Positions 60,363-64,000 of a DNA stretch of 64,000 nt are shown piece by piece (position 1 is the first letter of the stretch; each line of letters opens with the position of its first letter). A model generated the notes under the pieces. That model worked only from the letters and a program-made list of their open reading frames with translations, was not told the DNA's origin and did not search any database. Position numbers and translations under genes: made by a program. Source of the DNA: Stratiolaelaps scimitus. Lineage: Eukaryota; Arthropoda; Arachnida; Mesostigmata; Laelapidae. The stretch is from assembly GCA_019614645.1 (NCBI GenBank), contig JABWDB010000003.1, positions 16,825,001 to 16,889,000 on the forward strand. The letters are read 5' to 3'.

Positions 60363-60391
60363 TCTCTCTCCATCTCTCTCTCTCTATCTCT
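60363..60391. repeat. (CT)n microsatellite, interrupted
   Basis: CT units interrupted by CAT and TAT. Confidence 0.9.
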
Positions 60392-60943
60392 CCACCGCCA
60401 CCGTGGCTGCTTTCGTGAGCAAGGAAGCCATCACGGAGTCCCGCCCAGGACTCTCGATTCCAGGAAGTGCCTCGCTTTCCCTTCCTAGCCCTTCCCGTTC
60501 GAACTCCCCCCGCCTAGCCTCCCGCTGAATCCTGCTCAACCCCACAATGTCCCGCTATTTCCCGGACTCTCCTCATAGTTCCGCCCCATTGGGAGCCCTA
60601 TCGAGCCAGAGTGTGTCTGAGCATCTAAACGATTTCGAGCGTCGGGTCGTCACAGGACAGCTTTGTCCCTGTTCTGCCTGTGTGTGCGTGCGTTTGAATG
60701 GCGGAGATGTGGTATATGTGATAACACACCCTGCCATTTGACCGTACCATCACTCTGGCTGGCACAACGAATAAAGTAAGTTGTATCTGAGTGAGTATTA
60801 TAGTAATCTGCTAGATCTGGCCGTGACTCAAACACATATCATATCATATAATACACGCTGATACACTAATTTTGCCGCGCGTGTCTCTAGCAGTTTTTGT
60901 CATGTTCAGCCTTGTTGACTATTGCTCAGATTCAACTGAACAT

Positions 60944-60969
60944 TAGAGAGGGAGAGGGAGAGAGAGAGA
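60944..60969. repeat. (GA)n microsatellite, interrupted
   Basis: GA units interrupted by GG. Confidence 0.9.
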
Positions 60970-63900
60970 AAAATCGCCGTCATTGTCGTTGTTGTTGTCG
61001 AATCAACTCGCAGTGGCGCTTTGATAGCCATCACATCTGTTAGAAACAACCTTCGCGTGTCTGGAAGCAGCGGATGAGGTAGTCTCGGCGAGATGCTGCT
61101 GTCCTGAGCAGTATCGCACCAAGTAAGCGCATGCTAGCAGTGCTGCGCTGGTGATTCCGGTGAGCGGGCTGGCTGGCGGGGGTTCAGGCGGACGACGCTG
61201 GTCGGGGAAATCGGGGAATCCAAAGTCTTACCGGGGACCCGGGAAGAAAGGACTTTGAGCTAGACCTTAGGCTTGGCCTGCTGGCCATACGTTGCTTGCA
61301 CGGCAAGCAAGTGGACTCGATAATCAAATAATCAATTTCAGCTTAAATCGCCCCTCTGAGATGCGTTCGACGCGGTATTGACTGGGGTTGGTCCTCCATC
61401 GTGGATGGTTGAGATCTGGCCGCCGTCTCCTGCGCAAACACCACCACGGTCGGTCCGGTTCGCCTCTCTTCTCCTTCGCCTTCAGCAGTGAAGTCGCACA
61501 GCAGACGATGACTCGTTGGATCGTCGCTTCCAAAATAACGCTACCAGCCTGGTAGCTCGCGAATGATCCCTCTGGGAACTGGCGTCGAGTGGCATTGTAC
61601 AACGCTACATATATTGTGACGGAAACACGGAAGCAAGCAAGTTCCCAACAAACAGCTCTGCGAAGCTCCCTGTACTAACAAATATGTTATTATCCTTAGA
61701 TTAGGCGAATTGAACGTAAAACATCTCTGGTTTCATAACGGATCATTGGGGAAGATTGAGTTTGCTGTGAAGAAGAAACCTGTCAAACAGAGAGTGCAAG
61801 AATCCTGGGCTTCTTTATGGAGTCAATGATTACATGTCAATGGTCTAATTCGCTCCGAACTGAAAGGCAGCTTATGGCCTTCAAATGCGGTAAAAACGCA
61901 ACAGAATGAAGGTATATTTGCGGCTATCGCTCGGTTTCTGCACTAACGTGACTGGACCCATTGTGTAAAAGAAATCCCTTCACATGGGCTAAGTTTCGTA
62001 TGCGTGCCCGCGTGATGGACTCCAATGGACGAAGTTCGAGAATGATAAACCAGTACCTGTATCCATAACGTGCTTGGTGTTACCATTATATCTAACAATA
62101 AGTACTAGTGATTTAATTACGTGTCCTTGTGGGAAATTCTCGAACGGTTCTACTGTGACATTTTCACTTAGTTTACCACATGTCTACGAGGTATAACTGC
62201 TGCTCAGTTGTTTTCTAAGTTAATTAAACTAAACTTTCACATTGCGACCAAGAAGAGGTCATTCGACTTCGTTTGAATTGACATATTGAACGTCGTGGTC
62301 CCGGTTGAACACAGCACACTGTTTGATGTTCTTACTTGCATTCATATTGATGCTTAGGATTTTATACCACTCGAAACTGTTTATTGATGAATTTGATGGG
62401 CTAATAGTTGGCTCCATCGTTACGCGCGCATCTGGATTTAGGACCTAACCGTGGAGAAGGCTGAACCCAAATCTAGGCAGTACATTCTATATTAACAAAT
62501 TTGCAAGCCTGAGGAAAACATGGGGGTGCCTAGTCGTATAGGGAAGGCCGGACGTGATTGTCTCCGCTGGTGAGTAGTCGTGTGGGTTAGACAACCGCTG
62601 CCTGGCAAGTCCCGTGAGAGGTGCTGCTATCTAGTACCTGGTGTAACGGACAACACAAGCGGGTGAGTGTAGTCTCCTCGGCGGAAGACTCTCTACTGTG
62701 GTTTTATTGAACTCCAATTACAGACGATAAGATATGAGATCATCGTAACCTCATTGCTCCGGGTTGGCGTTTGGGCGCACATCATTATGAGGTTACATGA
62801 CCAGAGAAACGATGCTTGCTTTCGGTCATCGTTCCGTTGTAAAAATTTATTCTTTTGTATCTATCCTTATGAGCATAGGGTAACATGGTCGCCCCGGAGG
62901 TGTTCTTACTTATTCGGAACTACCTCTGTATTATTGTAACATGGTATTGCCACGTATGTGCATGTCGTGTAAAAGCGTTCATAATCGTGGGTTTGATTCA
63001 CTAGAGTGAACCGGGAGCCTGACTAATGACGCATCCGTATGCGAGCACACCTTTCCCACCACGTTTGCTATCCAGCGGCCAACTGGTGCTAGACCATGTG
63101 TCATAATGACATAAATTGAGTCTATCCGGCGATGACGCTTTTCAATATAGTAGTAAATATATACACAACAGAATGGGTTCAGCAATAGGACAGTGACTCA
63201 AAACAGACTTGATATTTTATGATTAGCTATCTTCCCTTGAAGAGAGTACTCGTTGTGACTTTGCCGGGTAAAACTGCTGATCCAAATGAACGCGAACGTT
63301 TTTGTTCCTAAAAAGCCTGTAAGTTGCACACAATTGTAGGATGATATAAACGACGTTTTTTTGCGAATGAAACGATTTGCAGGAAGGCGATTTACAGGAA
63401 GGCTACCGATGCGTTTATCGAGTTCATCCCAACAAATGTGAGGGCGACCTCCAATTACCTCCAACGGCAGAGAACACGCGACGAGGTGATAGTGGGTTTT
63501 TGTACATTCAGCTTGAAATAGTGATTCTAGGATTGTAGAAAGTCAGCACAGGCAATGTTTTAAAAACGTGATACATTTGGGTCTGATAATAAAAATAATT
63601 GTAATAATAATAAAATTAAATCTTCACATAGATAATGTAAAATGTCCAGAGAGATGTTTCAATGTCAAGATCGCTCCTTTATTATACCAATGATGCCACA
63701 GTATAAACCTAACACAAAATGTTTGCCTATTTTCTTTCCAGAAAAAAAAAGACAAAAGATGAGCAACTTTTTGCCACGACCTTACGCCTGTGCAGCCCCA
63801 ACAAAGTGTCTCGACCGCTGCAGCTGAGCGTGAATGTCTATGTTTCACCGTCTTTCATATGATTAGTGTAATGGTAAGAGGCGATGCCTCCAGTCAGCCA

Positions 63901-64000
63901 GCCGTCCTGAGTGCAGTTCACAAACAAAAACTTATTTATTGTATTCCCAGAGTCGTGGTGGCCGTTGTCGTAAACATCATCGTCGGCATTTCGTGACTTC

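Larger units (their letters stand above)
59996..64000. other. Non-coding stretch to window end
   Basis: No gene recognised. (CT)n lies at 60363-60391 and (GA)n at 60944-60969. At 62988-63000 GTGGGTTTGATTCAC resembles a polymerase III B box without a matching A box. The plus frame at 63790 reaches the window end region without a recognisable domain. Positions 61620-62700 lack open frames of note. Confidence 0.5.

Noticed and set aside
62988..63002. B-box-like GTGGGTTTGATTCAC as a tRNA or SINE
   Set aside because: No matching A box at tRNA spacing; a single short match.
1..64000. Bacterial operons, CRISPR array or phage genes
   Set aside because: No long, closely packed frames, no regularly spaced direct repeats, and abundant eukaryotic microsatellites and transposons.

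Overview
This is eukaryotic, almost certainly arthropod, nuclear DNA that is overwhelmingly non-coding. No complete host gene, rRNA, functional tRNA, CRISPR array or prokaryote-style operon is visible. Open frames are short, scattered on both strands and mostly of the length chance would give: at an average stop frequency, a window this size should hold a handful of 150-codon open stretches by accident. The abundance of (TA)n, (CT)n, (AC)n and trinucleotide microsatellites, several mariner relics and a 5'-truncated LINE-type tail fit an arthropod. A mite or tick is my best guess, held weakly.

What can be supported is a mobile-element fossil record. One mariner (DD34D) family appears five times: a fragment at 9706-10736 (-), a near full-length copy at 21750-23007 (-) with both ends and TA target duplications, a head-to-head pair at 28084-28432 (-) and 28445-29486 (+), and a 5' half at 39677-40180 (-). 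All are dead. The copies at 21750 and 28445 share the same in-frame nonsense codon between the second and third catalytic aspartates, which suggests they descend from an already defective copy moved in trans. A different, mauritiana-like mariner C-terminal fragment (10739-10965, +) abuts the first copy. A retroelement 3' end (21272-21749, +) with a recognisable conserved C-terminal polyprotein domain broken by three frameshifts ends in an AATAAA signal and a TA-rich tail. The 21750 mariner is inserted exactly in that tail, giving a relative age order.

Weaker signals are an LTR/primer-binding-site-like stretch (16747-16915), several tRNA-derived SINE-like pieces (5946, 9314, 19227, 20650, 33446 and 59925), and a pair of diverged direct repeats (53045-53107 and 58757-58822) whose reverse strands share a conserved reading frame.

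For host function, the most interesting site is at 33095-33126: a CTAAT branch-point-like motif, a pyrimidine-rich tract and CAG joined directly to GTAAGT. This is the architecture of a recursive splicing ratchet point and would make at least part of the window a very long plus-strand intron. A possible exon at 12581-12763 and a possible initiator cluster at 34477-34504 are offered only as candidates.
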